Of a stretch of DNA of 64,000 nucleotides, positions 19,569-32,303 are shown one piece after another. Under the pieces are notes generated by a model. It ran no database searches, had not been told where the DNA came from, and worked only from the letters and a program-made list of their open reading frames with translations. Each line of letters begins with the position of its first letter. Position 1 is the stretch's first letter. Source of the DNA: Blochmannia endosymbiont of Camponotus sp. C-003 (GTDB lineage Bacteria; Pseudomonadota; Gammaproteobacteria; Enterobacterales; Enterobacteriaceae); contig NZ_CP097764.1 in the NCBI RefSeq assembly GCF_023585685.1, positions 1 to 64,000 of the forward strand, read 5' to 3'. Both the position numbers and the translations under genes were made by a program.

Positions 19569-20993
19569 ATGCATATTAAAACTCGATTCGCACCTAGTCC
19601 TACAGGTGATATACATATTGGGAGTATTCGTACTGCTTTGTATTCTTGGTTATTTACTCGAAAGCAAGGTGGTAAATTTTTATTACGTATAGAAGATTCT
19701 GATGCACAACGCTCTATAGATGACTCAGTTGAGCTTATTCTTACAGGAATGAATTGGCTTAATTTAAATTGGGATGAAGGTCCATATTTTCAAACTGATA
19801 GGTTAAGCCGTTATAATAGTATAATAACTTATATGATTCAACATGGTATGGCTTATAAATGTTATTGTTCATCAGAAAGGTTAGAATTATTGCGATCAAA
19901 TCAAATAAAAAATGGAGAAAAACCTAAATATGATGGTTATTGTCGTTTTACATCATCTACAGCTGCATATAATGCTTGCGTTAATTCTTATGTGGTACGT
20001 TTTTGTAATCCTCAGGAAGGGATAGTAACATTCCATGATCAAATTAGAGGTACAATTACATTTGACAATAAAGAGTTAGATGATCTAATTATTCGTCGAT
20101 CTGATGGATCTCCAACATATAATTTTTGTGTTGTAATAGATGATATGGATATGCAAATTACCCATATCATACGAGGTGAAGAACATATTAACAATACTCC
20201 GCGTCAGATTAATATTTTACAAGCATTGAAAGCTCCAATACCAACGTATGCTCATGTGTCAATGATATTAGATAATAATTTAAAAAAACTATCAAAACGC
20301 TGTGGAGCGTGGGGTATTATGCAATATCGTAATGATGGGTTTCTCCCTGAAGCAATACTGAATTATTTAGTAAGGTTAGGATGGTCTCATGGAGATCAAG
20401 AAGTTTTTACTCTGGAACAGATGAAAAAATATTTTGATTTGAGCAAGATTAGTAAATCTCCTAGTATTTTAAATACTGAAAAATTACTTTGGTTGAATCA
20501 TCATTATATTAATCATTTACCAATAGACTATGTAGCTTCACATTTATTATGGCATATGCGTCAACAAAAAATCGATATACAAAATGGCCCTAAATTGACT
20601 GATATAATAAAATTATTTGCAAAACGTTCACGTACATTAAAAGAAATTGCAAATAATTGTCGTTATTTGTATACAGATTTTGATATATTTGATAATAAGG
20701 TAGCAAAGATCTATTTAACACCTATTATGATAATGCCACTAAAATTTTTAAGAAAAAAATTCAGTATTACAGTTGATTGGACGCCAGAGATTGTTAAATC
20801 TATAATTATAGAAACCGTCAATGAATTTAATACTAGCATAGATAAAATAGGTATGCCTCTTCGTGTAGCATTAACTGGAACAGTTTGTTCTCCAACACTT
20901 AGCATCATTATACATACTATTGGGCGGTTTCGTGTATTGAAGCGTATTGATCAGGCTGTACGCTATATTTCAACATTGTATTGTTATAGGTAA
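19569..20993 (+). CDS. gltX: Glutamyl-tRNA synthetase
   Basis: GltX charges tRNA-Glu with glutamate. The protein has 474 residues (E. coli 471) with the class I Rossmann fold. The HIGH-type signature is [11 protein letters not shown] and the KMSKS-type loop is KKLSKR. The zinc-binding cysteines CYC and the later C in KYDGYCRF are kept, as in E. coli GluRS. The residue after KLSKR is Cys, where E. coli has His (KLSKRHGA), in the ATP-binding loop. The C-terminal anticodon-binding part is present through [11 protein letters not shown] second gluQ-like or gltX gene is not seen here. Position next to tRNA-Val and tRNA-Lys agrees with E. coli. Confidence 0.96.
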   Translation: MHIKTRFAPSPTGDIHIGSIRTALYSWLFTRKQGGKFLLRIEDSDAQRSIDDSVELILTGMNWLNLNWDEGPYFQTDRLSRYNSIITYMIQHGMAYKCYCSSERLELLRSNQIKNGEKPKYDGYCRFTSSTAAYNACVNSYVVRFCNPQEGIVTFHDQIRGTITFDNKELDDLIIRRSDGSPTYNFCVVIDDMDMQITHIIRGEEHINNTPRQINILQALKAPIPTYAHVSMILDNNLKKLSKRCGAWGIMQYRNDGFLPEAILNYLVRLGWSHGDQEVFTLEQMKKYFDLSKISKSPSILNTEKLLWLNHHYINHLPIDYVASHLLWHMRQQKIDIQNGPKLTDIIKLFAKRSRTLKEIANNCRYLYTDFDIFDNKVAKIYLTPIMIMPLKFLRKKFSITVDWTPEIVKSIIIETVNEFNTSIDKIGMPLRVALTGTVCSPTLSIIIHTIGRFRVLKRIDQAVRYISTLYCYR

Positions 20994-21191
20994 AAATAAT
21001 AGAAATTTTTATTTATTTGATATTCATATACTTTGAATTTCTTATATAAAGTTTGATTTGTATGTATAACATGGTGTTGTAATAGTTATTATTGTTCAAT
21101 AAAATAAAAATATACAAACATTGATATTGTTTTTTAGGAAACAGAGAAATAAAGGGAGAGATCTGTGCGCAACTATTTGTATATTTTATAA

Positions 21192-21264
<73 letters not shown>

Positions 21265-21464
21265 ATTTATTTTTTATATTATATATAGAATGTGAACTAT
21301 TAATCTTTATGTATGTGTATTTTTATTTTATTTGTTATGTTTGTAAGATTGTGTTTTGATTACATCAAAATAAAATTGTTTACTACATATAATTTAGATT
21401 GTTGATAGCTTTGGTTTTCAATGTATATGCAATGTTTTTATTTATTTTTAATTGTTAGTAATAA

Positions 21465-22652
21465 TCATATAACTAAACCAACTATTGTGGCGGATAGCAT
21501 ATTGATGAGCGTAGAGCTATATATTAGTTTTAATCCGTAATGTGTAATTATATTACCCTGTTTTTCATTCAATGCTTTAATAGCACCTGTAACAATACCA
21601 ATAGATGAGAAATTAGAAAATGAAACCAAGAACACTGATACTATTCCTACAGTTTGGGGTGATAAATCACCAGCAATTGTTTGTAAATTGATAATCGCAA
21701 TAAATTCATTAGAAATTAATTTAATTGCCATAATACTGCTGACTGGTAGTATTTCATCAATAGGTATACCTATAACCCAAGCAAAAGGAAAAAAAAAGTA
21801 TCCTAAAATTTCTTGTAAAGATATATTAAACAATATTTTAAATGTTGAATTAAGAGCAGAAATAAGCGCAATAAATCCTATCAACATTGCGGCAACAGTA
21901 ACAGCTATTTTGAGTCCAATTAAAATATATTCTCCTATAATTTCGAAAATATTTTGATTATTAATGTAGAAATTGGTGATATCTAGGTCATTTTCTTTGT
22001 CTACTATGTAAGGATTAAGTAATGATAGTATGATAAAAGCGCTAAACATATTTAATGTTAATGCCGCTACAACATATTTTGGATCTAACATGGTCATATA
22101 AGCTCCAATTATGGAGAGAGACACAGTGGACATGGCAGTTGCCGCCATGGTATACATTCGTGGTGCAGATATTTTTTCTATAATATTTTTGTATACTATA
22201 AAATTTTCAGATTGCCCTAAGATCAATGAACTAACAGCATTGAAGGATTCTAGCCTTCCCATTCCATTGATTTTAGACAGAATAGTTCCGATTATTCGAA
22301 TAGAAAATGTTAAAATATGAGTATATTGTAAAATACCAATTAAAGCGGAAATAAAAATTATTGGACATAATATATTTAAGAAAAAAGTAGCTAATCCTTG
22401 CGCGCACATACCTCCAAACACAAAATTTGTTCCTTCTGATGCAAACATCGATAGTGTATTAAATAAAGTACATAATTTTCTTACAGAAGAAGATCCTAAT
22501 TGGGAATGTAAAATAACATACCCAAAAAAAATTTCTATTATTAATAGTTGGACAATGAAGCGTATGCGAATACTTTTTGGATTAGTGCTTACCAGTAATG
22601 ACAGAGTTACTATTGCGGAAAATCCTAAGATAAAATGCAAAATGCGAACCAC
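21465..22652 (-). CDS. nupC: Nucleoside:proton symporter NupC
   Basis: NupC is an inner-membrane concentrative nucleoside transporter that imports pyrimidine nucleosides and adenosine with protons. The protein has 395 residues (E. coli 400). The conserved core is clear: [53 protein letters not shown] and SNEFIA, and the C-terminal [13 protein letters not shown]. Several hydrophobic helices fit the family. The start is a GTG (22652) with GGAG eight bases upstream, and MVRILHF aligns with E. coli MDRVLHF. It diverges from mntH, as in E. coli. With upp it suggests the cell imports or recycles nucleosides. Confidence 0.95.
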   Translation of the reverse strand: MVRILHFILGFSAIVTLSLLVSTNPKSIRIRFIVQLLIIEIFFGYVILHSQLGSSSVRKLCTLFNTLSMFASEGTNFVFGGMCAQGLATFFLNILCPIIFISALIGILQYTHILTFSIRIIGTILSKINGMGRLESFNAVSSLILGQSENFIVYKNIIEKISAPRMYTMAATAMSTVSLSIIGAYMTMLDPKYVVAALTLNMFSAFIILSLLNPYIVDKENDLDITNFYINNQNIFEIIGEYILIGLKIAVTVAAMLIGFIALISALNSTFKILFNISLQEILGYFFFPFAWVIGIPIDEILPVSSIMAIKLISNEFIAIINLQTIAGDLSPQTVGIVSVFLVSFSNFSSIGIVTGAIKALNEKQGNIITHYGLKLIYSSTLINMLSATIVGLVI

Positions 22653-24226
<1,574 letters not shown>

Positions 24227-24576
24227 TTGTATTAATGAATTGATTACTTTATTTTAAAAAATTCTCTGTTTTACTGCGTAGTGGTTCGTTTATATATGTT
24301 TTCGCTGTTATTAAAATTTATTTTTATTTAATTAAGTAAACGTTTTATAGATTTATATATAAAGGTAAAGATTAGTAGCGCATTATTATATTTATTATAT
24401 AAATATAATAATGCGCTATTTTCATATTAAATGACAATGTTGAATGGTATTTGTTTGAAATTGTTTAATTTAATAGTAACTAGATTATATTTGATGTTGT
24501 ATTAATAAATACACACTTTAAGTGTATTTATATCAGATAATATGCTGTATGATTGTAAACAGCTAACTATATATTA
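24227..24576. other. Spacer after mntH with a terminator
   Basis: This 350-bp spacer contains the mntH terminator at 24374-24420 and no coding sequence that I recognise. Many E. coli genes between mntH and argW are missing here. Confidence 0.5.
24374..24420 (+). terminator. Strong intrinsic terminator after mntH
   Basis: Arms 24376-24395 and 24399-24418 are exact complements (20 bp) with a 3-nt loop. One G-T and one A-T pair extend the stem to 24374/24420. Five T follow across 24419-24422. It lies about 150 nt after the mntH stop. A GC-rich base (TAGCGC/GCGCTA) makes it the most classical terminator in the window. Confidence 0.85.
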
Positions 24577-24648
24577 TGTCTTCGAAAGGAATCGAACCTG
24601 TAATTAGCCTTTAGGAGAGGCTTGTTATATCCTTTTAACTACGAAGAC
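24577..24648 (-). tRNA. tRNA-Arg (anticodon CCT)
   Basis: The complement begins GTCTTCGTAGTTAAAAGG, has the anticodon in CTCTCCTAAAGG and a T arm ACAGGTTCGATTCCTTT. The acceptor stem GTCTTCG/CGAAGAC pairs perfectly. It matches E. coli argW, which decodes AGG, and its position agrees with E. coli order. The T stem has one C-T mismatch (second pair), which E. coli does not have. CCA is not encoded. Confidence 0.94.
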
Positions 24649-24965
24649 TTTTTTAATTAATTATATATTAATATAAAATTATTATGTTTTATGAACATAC
24701 AGAATCCATGTATGTTGTTTATATGTTGTTTTAGGATACTTCAAAATGGTAGATGTTTTATCATATATAAAGCAGATGCGTATGTGTATAGAAGCATTTA
24801 AAATATAATATTTTTAAAAATAATTGTATTGGTCCAACACATATAATATGATATTTTTTTATGTTTTGATTTTAAATGAATAGTTACACAAGTATTATGT
24901 ATGGTTTTAGTAAACATCTATATATATTTTTTTAATTTAATTTTACATTTTTAGTTTGAATCTTA
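24649..24965. other. Spacer between tRNA-Arg and aroC
   Basis: AT-rich and without an identifiable gene. In E. coli mepA lies directly downstream of aroC; there is no recognisable remnant here. No clear terminator for aroC is seen. Confidence 0.45.
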
Positions 24966-26030
24966 TTATATTTTGTCGCATTGTGCGCGTTGTCTAAGTA
25001 GATGATCCATTATAACAATAGCCACCATAGCTTCTGCGATGGGTACTACTCTAATTCCTATGCAAGGATCGTGTCGTCCTTTAGTAATTACTCTGGTTTC
25101 TTTGTTTTCGCATGTAATGGTTTTTCCTGGAACTGTTATACTGGAGGTCGGTTTAATAGCTATGTGCATGATTACTGGTTGCCCATTACTAATACCACCT
25201 AATATTCCTCCAGCATTATTGCTGTTAAATCCATTTAATGTCATTTCGTCTCGATGCTCGCTACCATATTTAGTAATAACTGAAAATCCATCCCCAATTT
25301 CTACACCTTTTACTGCGTTAATGCTCATCAATGCATGGGCTAAATCAGCATCCAGTCGATCGAATACAGGTTCACCTAAACCAACTGGTATATTTTCCGC
25401 TATTATTGTTATTTTTGCTCCAATAGAGTCCCCAGATTTTTGTAAATTATTTATTAATGTGTCTAATGCAGTTAATTGGTCAACATCTGGGCAAAAGAAT
25501 GGATTATTATTAACTTGCTCCCAATCTTTTAAATTGCAATGAATGTTACCCATTTGCGCTAAAAATCCACGAATTTTTATATTTTTTTTATTAAAAAGAT
25601 ATTTTTTAGCAACTGCTCCTGCTGCTACTCGTATTGCCGTTTCACGTGCTGAAGAACGTCCTCCGCCACGGTGATCTCTTAAACCGTATTTTTTTTCATA
25701 AGTATAATCAGCGTGTCCAGGACGGTATAGGTTTTTTATTTTTTCATAATCTTGAGATCGATGATCAGTATTTTTAATGATTAATCCTATGCTAGTGCCC
25801 GTTGTTTTTCCATTAAAAACACCAGATAAGATTTCTATCGTATCTAATTCTGATCGTTGACTAGTGTAACGAGAAGAACCCGGCCGTCTACGATTTAGAT
25901 CGTATTGAAGATCTTTTTCTGTTAAAGGAAGATTTGGAGGCACTCCATCTATAATACCACCTAGTGCAGATCCGTGTGATTCTCCAAATGTTGTAACCCT
26001 AAAAAATTGTCCGATACTATTACCAGCCAT
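24966..26030 (-). CDS. aroC: Chorismate synthase
   Basis: AroC makes chorismate from EPSP using reduced FMN, the last step of the shikimate pathway to aromatic amino acids and folate. The protein has 354 residues (E. coli 361). Family signatures are complete: the N-terminal [20 protein letters not shown], and the [12 protein letters not shown] and [11 protein letters not shown] segments near the C-terminus. It follows prmB on the same strand with a 24-nt gap, the same gene pair as in E. coli. Relative to the rest of the window the pair appears inverted (see findings). Confidence 0.97.
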   Translation of the reverse strand: MAGNSIGQFFRVTTFGESHGSALGGIIDGVPPNLPLTEKDLQYDLNRRRPGSSRYTSQRSELDTIEILSGVFNGKTTGTSIGLIIKNTDHRSQDYEKIKNLYRPGHADYTYEKKYGLRDHRGGGRSSARETAIRVAAGAVAKKYLFNKKNIKIRGFLAQMGNIHCNLKDWEQVNNNPFFCPDVDQLTALDTLINNLQKSGDSIGAKITIIAENIPVGLGEPVFDRLDADLAHALMSINAVKGVEIGDGFSVITKYGSEHRDEMTLNGFNSNNAGGILGGISNGQPVIMHIAIKPTSSITVPGKTITCENKETRVITKGRHDPCIGIRVVPIAEAMVAIVIMDHLLRQRAQCDKI

Positions 26031-26054
26031 TGTTAAAATTTCCTAATTTGTTGA

Positions 26055-26969
26055 CTATTTGGTTTCGTTAAAAGTTAATAACTGTTGATAAGTTAGCATA
26101 AATACACCTTCTCCCCCGTTATAAAGTCGCAACCAGAAGAATGGTATGTTTGGATAACGTTTTATTAATTCTGTTTTAGTCTCACCTACTTCACATATTA
26201 AAATGCCATTTTTATTTAAATGATGTGTAACGTTCATTAATATTCTTTGAATTATCTTTAATCCATTATTATCTGCAGATAATGATATCACAGGTTCATA
26301 ATGAAATTCTTTTGGTAATTTATATATATCCGAATTATTTACATAAGGAGGGTTAGTTATGATTAAATCGTATTTTGATTGTGGTATATTACTAAACAAG
26401 TCAGAATGAATAGGGAACACACGATGTTCTAAATTATATAGTTTAATGTTGTGTTCAGCTACTTTTAACGCATCCATAGAAATGTCTACCGCATCTACTT
26501 CAGATTTTGGATAAACTATAGCGATTGCAATAGCGATACATCCGCTACCAGTGCCCATATCAAGAATACGGTATGGGTAATGTGGTAATAGATCATGAAA
26601 ATATGATGTAATTAACTCTCCAATTGGAGAGCGGGGAATAAATACTCGTTTATCTACATAAAACTCTAAACCACAAAACCATGCTTGATAAGTTAAATAA
26701 GGTACTGGTATGCGTTTATTGATGCGGTAGTTAACTAATTTGATTATCTTAGTGCGTTCTTTAGAGGTTAAGCGAGCCTGATATATTTGAGTTGGAATAT
26801 TTATAGGTAAATATAAACTAGGGAGTATTAAATGTAATGTTTCGTCCCAAAAATTATTGGTACCGTGTCCATAAAAAATTGAGTTAGCATTAAATTGACT
26901 GCTACTCCAACGTAATATATCTAATATAGTATGAATTTCTGTCAGTGTTTCTTTGGTTATGTTTTTCAT
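26055..26969 (-). CDS. prmB: Ribosomal protein L3 N5-glutamine methyltransferase
   Basis: PrmB methylates a glutamine of ribosomal protein uL3. The protein has 304 residues (E. coli 310). The SAM-binding motif DMGTGSGC is at residues 137-144 and the catalytic NPPY that holds the target glutamine is at 206-209. The N-terminal helical domain has the YLTYQAWFCGLEFYVD segment and IPRSPIGELI before motif I, which separates PrmB from the release-factor methylase PrmC. It is the first gene of a prmB-aroC unit. Retention of a single-target ribosomal methylase in a reduced genome suggests a role in ribosome assembly. Confidence 0.93.
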   Translation of the reverse strand: MKNITKETLTEIHTILDILRWSSSQFNANSIFYGHGTNNFWDETLHLILPSLYLPINIPTQIYQARLTSKERTKIIKLVNYRINKRIPVPYLTYQAWFCGLEFYVDKRVFIPRSPIGELITSYFHDLLPHYPYRILDMGTGSGCIAIAIAIVYPKSEVDAVDISMDALKVAEHNIKLYNLEHRVFPIHSDLFSNIPQSKYDLIITNPPYVNNSDIYKLPKEFHYEPVISLSADNNGLKIIQRILMNVTHHLNKNGILICEVGETKTELIKRYPNIPFFWLRLYNGGEGVFMLTYQQLLTFNETK

Positions 26970-27820
26970 AGATTGTAATTCCTTTGATTATGTTGATATG
27001 TAGATCTTGTACAGTTATTGTATTTGGAATGTAATTTGTTTTATACAACGATTAAAGTATTGTACTTTTTAATTTATGATCAGATATGAATAGATAATGA
27101 TATTAGTGGTATCGTTAGTTGAATAAAATGTACAGTATGCGAATAGTGCTTATGTAATTATATAGTCATGGTTATCAACTTATGCTGATAATTATCATTA
27201 TAGTATTTTATGTATGATTTTTCTGTGTTTTGGTTATATATTGATTACAATTTATCAAATTATTGATTCGCATATATACAATAAATATGTAATCATTGTA
27301 TATCTGTAATTAATACAAGTATTTTGATGTAGAATCAGCACTCGTTATAAATATACATTTAATGTTCGTTTGTAGTGAACAACGATTGTTGTTTTATATT
27401 TTTTCATAAGTGCGTTACGATTTTTTATGAGATGTGATGCTATTTATTTTTTGAAACAGTATACTTTATGATGAAGGTATCATTCTAGATCATATCACAA
27501 TTTATTTTGAATATTAATTATATCAGTATGTGTTTGGATACTGTCATGTATTATCATGATATAAATCATTATTCATTGTAAAGTAATGAAGTCTTATGTT
27601 AGATAATGACTGAAGGAGATATGAGATATAGAGGTATATCTTGAAGATAAGTAAAAATATCCTTTTAAAATATTTATGTAAGCAACAATTAGTTTTACAA
27701 TTATTGAGTTGTTTCTTATGTTAATAATTTTCCGCACGATTTAATATATTAACTGGATATATTTAAAGTGCAGTATGATTTCGAATGACAAAACATTACT
27801 ATCATGAGGTATATTAAAAA
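26970..27820. other. Divergent spacer between prmB and fabB
   Basis: This 850-bp region has no gene that I recognise. A good Shine-Dalgarno sequence (AAGGAG, 27613-27618) precedes ATG 27621, but the frame stops after seven codons. This could be the surviving 5' end of a lost gene. A promoter for fabB must lie near the right end. Several E. coli genes between prmB and fabB are gone. Confidence 0.45.
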
Positions 27821-29035
27821 ATGAAACGTGCTGTTGTCACTGGTTTAGGGATTATATCAAGTATTGGAAATAATCAAAATGAAGTTTTGGTTTCTTTAAA
27901 AAGTGGTCGATCCGGAGTTACTTTTTCTAAAGAATTAGAAGAATCTGGTATGCGTAGTCATGTTTGGGGTAATATTAAGCTTAATACGTCAGGGTTAATT
28001 GATCGTAAGATTGCTCGTTTTATGAGTGATGCATCTATTTATACTTATTTATCTATGGAGCAGGCCATAATAGATTCTGGATTACCTGTGGGTATGGTTT
28101 CTAATGACCAAACGGGATTAATTGTTGGATCGGGAGGGGGGTCTCCACGTAATCAAGTTTCTGGATCCAATGGAATGCGAGCACGTGGTTTGAGAGGAGT
28201 GGGTCCTTATATGGTAACTAAATCTATGGCGTCAGGTGTATCGGCATGTTTAGCTACTTCTTTTAAAATTCGTGGGGTCAGTTATTCTATCAGTTCTGCT
28301 TGTTCTACGTCTACACATTGTATCGGAAATGCGGTTGAATTAATTCAATCAGGAAAACAATCTATTATTTTTGCTGGGGGTGGAGAAGAGTTATGTTGGG
28401 AAATGGCTTGTGAATTTGATGCTATGGGTGCATTGTCTACGAAGTATAATACAACGCCAGAAAGAGCATCTCGTCCTTACGACATTAATCGAGATGGATT
28501 CGTAATTGCGGGAGGAGGAGGAATAATCGTAATAGAAGAATTAACACATGCTTTAAGTCGTGGAGCCTATATTTATGCGGAAATTGTTGGATATGGAGCT
28601 ACGTCTGATGGATGTGACATGGTTGCTCCCTCTGGGGAAGGGGCAATTCGATGCATGAGAATGGCATTGAGAAATTTTGGTGGTGTAATAGATTATCTTA
28701 ATGTGCATGGCACATCCACTCAAATAGGTGATATTAAAGAAATATGGGCTATTCGTGAAATTTTTGGTGATCAACATCCTTTTTTTTCTTCTACTAAGTC
28801 TATGACTGGTCATGCATTAGGTGCTGCTGGGGTTCATGAAACTATTTTTACTTTATTAATGTTAAAACATAATTTTATTGCTCCAAGTATTAATATTGAT
28901 CATTTGGATCCATATGTGAAAAATATGAAAATTGTTATTAATAATCCTGTTGATCATAAATTAAAAACAGCTATGACTAATAGTTTTGGGTTCGGAGGAA
29001 CAAATGCTACATTAATTATGAGTAAATATTCCTAA
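27821..29035 (+). CDS. fabB: 3-oxoacyl-ACP synthase I (KASI)
   Basis: FabB elongates fatty acyl chains on acyl carrier protein and is needed for unsaturated fatty acid synthesis. The protein has 404 residues (E. coli 406). The catalytic triad is visible: Cys161 in [10 protein letters not shown], His in [11 protein letters not shown], and His in [13 protein letters not shown]. The C-terminal [14 protein letters not shown] is the glycine-rich end of the thiolase fold. It groups with FabB rather than FabF because of its length and near-identical E. coli segments. A GAGG lies 11 nt upstream of the ATG. It stands alone, with a hairpin about 300 nt downstream. Confidence 0.96.
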   Translation: MKRAVVTGLGIISSIGNNQNEVLVSLKSGRSGVTFSKELEESGMRSHVWGNIKLNTSGLIDRKIARFMSDASIYTYLSMEQAIIDSGLPVGMVSNDQTGLIVGSGGGSPRNQVSGSNGMRARGLRGVGPYMVTKSMASGVSACLATSFKIRGVSYSISSACSTSTHCIGNAVELIQSGKQSIIFAGGGEELCWEMACEFDAMGALSTKYNTTPERASRPYDINRDGFVIAGGGGIIVIEELTHALSRGAYIYAEIVGYGATSDGCDMVAPSGEGAIRCMRMALRNFGGVIDYLNVHGTSTQIGDIKEIWAIREIFGDQHPFFSSTKSMTGHALGAAGVHETIFTLLMLKHNFIAPSINIDHLDPYVKNMKIVINNPVDHKLKTAMTNSFGFGGTNATLIMSKYS

Positions 29036-29539
29036 ATATTTTTTCGATGTTTTTGGTTATATAGTTTTGGCGCCGTAGCTTGTATTTTACATATATGTAA
29101 AATTACATGTTTAATTTTTAAATCTGTATATTTAGGGGTATTATTGAGGTTGTAAATTTAAATTCTACTTATTATGTATGTTGTTGCTATGACCAAATTA
29201 AATTGATGGTGAGTAGTTATTATGATTATTTTATTATAAAAATGTACTTATTAATGATTTATATTTACCTGATAATAATAGGATTATCAAGTTCATATTA
29301 TTTTTTAAAAATATAGATTGTAGACCATTCTTATAATACTACTTTATCTCTAAATAAAGAGATGCGTAGTATTATTTATTTGTATTTTTTAATTTATAAC
29401 TATAAAAAATTAAACATATGAAGTCATGTAATGATGAAAATTTATATTTTCATATAACTATTGTCAGTATAATTAAAATTATAAAATTTTGAAACTGTTT
29501 GTTTTAGCATTTACATATCAATTTTGTTAGAGGATTAAT
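29036..29539. other. Spacer between fabB and pdxB
   Basis: About 500 bp with no gene recognised. The hairpin at 29333-29375 is the main structure and may end the fabB transcript. E. coli carries mnmC, epmC and others elsewhere between these loci; no remains are visible. Confidence 0.45.
29333..29375 (+). terminator. Two-part hairpin downstream of fabB
   Basis: An outer stem (29333-29342 with 29366-29375, 10 bp) and an inner stem (29346-29351 with 29358-29363, 6 bp) are separated by a small internal bulge and close on a 6-nt loop. A T-rich stretch (TTATTTGTATTTTTT) follows. It is about 300 nt after fabB and may be its terminator. Confidence 0.55.
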
Positions 29540-30664
29540 TTGAGAATTTTGGCTGATAAAAATATACCACATATTTGTAAATTATTTGGGTTGCATAACG
29601 AAGTAACAATTAGTGAAGGACGTGTTATTTCTGAAAAAGATGTAAGAGATATAGATATTTTGATAGTACGTTCAGTTACAAAAGTTAATCAACTATTACT
29701 AGATAATAGTTCTATAAAATTTGTGGGTACTGCAACTGCTGGAGTTGATCATATTGATCAAAATTATTTAAAAAAATATGGAATTGATTTTTTTTATGCT
29801 CCAGGACACAATGCTACAGCAGTAGTAGAATATGTTTTTTCGGCATTACTTTGTTTAGCGCAGCGTGGTAATTTTTTTTTGCGCGACAAAATTGTTGGAA
29901 TTATTGGAGTAGGACATATTGGTAGTTTATTAAATAAAAGATTACGTAACTTCGGTATACATACTTTGTTGTGCGATCCTCCATTGGAAAAAATAAATTC
30001 CAGTAAATCCTGGAAGTCTTTTGAAACATTAGTTGCTGAAGCAAATATTTTAACTCTTCACACCCCATTAATTTATAAAGGAGATTATCCTACATGGCAT
30101 ATGGTTGATATTGATGTGCTAGAGGCATTACCTTCTGATCGTGTTTTAATCAATACTTGTCGAGGCGCTGTGGTAGATAACGATGCTTTACTAAAAGTTT
30201 TGAAACATGGTAAAAAATTAAATGTGGTTTTGGATGTATGGGAAACAGAACCAGAATTATCTTTACCCCTATTATCTTATGTAGACATAGCTACTCCTCA
30301 TATTGCTGGATATTCTATTGAAAGTAAAACACGAAGTATTGTGCAAATATATAACGCATACTGTAATCTTTTTAATATTTTTGATATAGTTAATTTATCA
30401 GAGCTAGATTTTTCTGTGATTCATTATGTGAAAGTTCATAAAAAAATAGATGAAATATTGTTATATAAATTGAGTAAATTTGTATACGACATACAAAATG
30501 ATGACATCATATTGAGACGATTTGCTACTATATCAGGAGGATTTGATAAGATACGTAGATATTATTTAGCTCGTAGAGAGTGGTCTTCATTATATGTAGA
30601 CACACAGATAGATTCTAATAACGAAATATTGACTGAGTTGGGTTTTAACATATCTTGTGTGTAG
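29540..30664 (+). CDS. pdxB: Erythronate-4-phosphate dehydrogenase
   Basis: PdxB oxidises 4-phosphoerythronate in the DXP-dependent pathway to pyridoxal 5'-phosphate. The protein has 374 residues (E. coli 378). The D-2-hydroxyacid dehydrogenase fold shows [11 protein letters not shown], the NAD-binding [12 protein letters not shown], the catalytic arginine region [10 protein letters not shown], and the catalytic histidine in ATPHIAGYS. The C-terminal dimerisation part ends [13 protein letters not shown], close to E. coli. The start is TTG (29540) with AGAGGA seven bases upstream; [10 protein letters not shown] aligns with E. coli MKILVDENMP. Position before truA, accD and folC follows E. coli, with usg lost. 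Confidence 0.94.
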   Translation: MRILADKNIPHICKLFGLHNEVTISEGRVISEKDVRDIDILIVRSVTKVNQLLLDNSSIKFVGTATAGVDHIDQNYLKKYGIDFFYAPGHNATAVVEYVFSALLCLAQRGNFFLRDKIVGIIGVGHIGSLLNKRLRNFGIHTLLCDPPLEKINSSKSWKSFETLVAEANILTLHTPLIYKGDYPTWHMVDIDVLEALPSDRVLINTCRGAVVDNDALLKVLKHGKKLNVVLDVWETEPELSLPLLSYVDIATPHIAGYSIESKTRSIVQIYNAYCNLFNIFDIVNLSELDFSVIHYVKVHKKIDEILLYKLSKFVYDIQNDDIILRRFATISGGFDKIRRYYLARREWSSLYVDTQIDSNNEILTELGFNISCV

Positions 30665-31174
30665 TAATATTATATTTTTATATATGTATTGCGTGGTATA
30701 TTGATAATTTGAATATTACAATGGATGTTGGGTTATGAGTGTATTTTGAGGGCTAAGGATTTACATATATGAATTTTTATAAAGAATTATGTGTCTGTAT
30801 ATTTTGAAAAATATTTCGTCTATAATGTATATAGAATGAGGTATATTCTATTTTATATAAAAGTAGATAAGTACTGTTTTGTTGATAAGAATCATATTAT
30901 TGGTATTATGGATTTTATTTAAATAAATAATGATGATACTTATTTTAAAATAATATGGATTATTATTTCATTATATTTTGTGGTTGTATTGTCGTTTAAT
31001 TGAATTAGAGTATGTTGTGTGTGTAGATATTATTTTTTAAACATATTGAGTATATGCTATCATGTTTAATTAAAAATGCATACAACAGCATTGGTCTTGT
31101 ATGGATTCATCATCATTTTTGTATATATATTTTAAATGACAGTTGGTAATAATGTAATTATAATGTAATGTGTA
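30665..31174. other. Spacer where usg would lie
   Basis: About 510 bp with no gene. In E. coli usg sits between pdxB and truA in one transcription unit. It is not recognisable here, so truA may use its own promoter. Confidence 0.45.
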
Positions 31175-31963
31175 ATGCAAAAATTGGCTTTAGGCATTGA
31201 ATACGATGGCACTTTGTGCTGTGGTTGGCAAAGACAAATCGATGTACCTAGTATCCAGGGTTATATAGAAAATGCTGTAAAAAAAATAACAGATGAGTCA
31301 ATAACGGTATTTTGTGCAGGACGTACCGATGCTGGAGTACACGCTTTGGGGCAGGTTGTTCATTTTGAAACTCGTTCTCAACGCTCAAAATCTGAATGGA
31401 CATTAGGTATGAATCGTTATTTGCCAGAAAGTATTTGTGTACGCTGGGCTCAATTAGTAAATGAAGACTTTCATGCTCGATTTAGTGCAATTTCTCGTCG
31501 CTATTGTTATGTAATCAATAATAGTTGTATAAGATCTGCTTTGTTGTTTAAAAAAACTTGGCATTATAAAAAATATTTAGACATTAATAAAATGTGCGAT
31601 GCTGCTCAGTGTTTATTAGGAGAAAATGATTTTTCTTCGTTTCGTGCTGCAGGCTGTCAGTCATATTCAGCACGAAGAAAATTATATCATGTACGCATCA
31701 TACGAAAAGGTCAATGTATTATTGTGATAGATATTAAAGCTAACTCTTTTGTGTATCGTATGGTACGGAATATTGTAGGTAGCTTAGTGAAAGTCGGTTG
31801 CGGAGAACGACCAGAAATATGGATTGAAGAATTGTTAAAAAATTGCAATAGATCACTAGCCGGTGTAACAGCTCCATCTAGCGGTTTATATTTAGTGGAA
31901 GTTAAGTATCCTTCGTATTTTTCTATTCCTTCTTCTTTCATCAAAGAATTGTGGTGCGCATGA
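31175..31963 (+). CDS. truA: tRNA pseudouridine(38-40) synthase
   Basis: TruA isomerises uridines 38-40 in the anticodon arm of many tRNAs. The protein has 262 residues (E. coli 270). The catalytic Asp52 lies in FCAGRTDAGVHA. GIEYDG at the start, RRYCYVI, and the C-terminal FVYRMVRNIVGSLVKVGCG are family hallmarks. It starts at ATG 31175, eight residues shorter than E. coli at the N-terminus. No strong Shine-Dalgarno sequence is seen. Retention fits the need to keep reading frame accuracy with few tRNAs. Confidence 0.95.
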   Translation: MQKLALGIEYDGTLCCGWQRQIDVPSIQGYIENAVKKITDESITVFCAGRTDAGVHALGQVVHFETRSQRSKSEWTLGMNRYLPESICVRWAQLVNEDFHARFSAISRRYCYVINNSCIRSALLFKKTWHYKKYLDINKMCDAAQCLLGENDFSSFRAAGCQSYSARRKLYHVRIIRKGQCIIVIDIKANSFVYRMVRNIVGSLVKVGCGERPEIWIEELLKNCNRSLAGVTAPSSGLYLVEVKYPSYFSIPSSFIKELWCA

Positions 31964-32303
31964 AATTTTATATTGACATCATATTGAATATATTTTTATA
32001 AATCTACTTTTTAATAAAAATGAAATAAATACATTGTTATAACTATTTTATTAAGGCAATCTTAATACGATTGGATTAATGTATTAGATTTTACAAAATA
32101 TATCTACAAGAATGATTATATAAATCATATGTTTGATATGGTATATTACGATCAATGAGTCGTTAATTTTATTACGTTATTATATTTTAATAATTAATTT
32201 ATTTTGTATAAATAATTTGTGAATATATAATTGTTAAATATTTACAGTATATGAATATATACAAAGTATGTTTGATTATATTAAAAATTTAAAGGTCAAA
32301 AAA
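31964..32303. other. Spacer where dedA would lie
   Basis: About 340 bp with no gene. E. coli has dedA between truA and accD; no membrane-protein remnant is recognised here. Confidence 0.45.

Noticed and set aside
25039..25542. 167-codon open frame antisense to aroC
   Set aside because: Fully inside aroC on the other strand, no homology, and explained by codon bias of the real gene.
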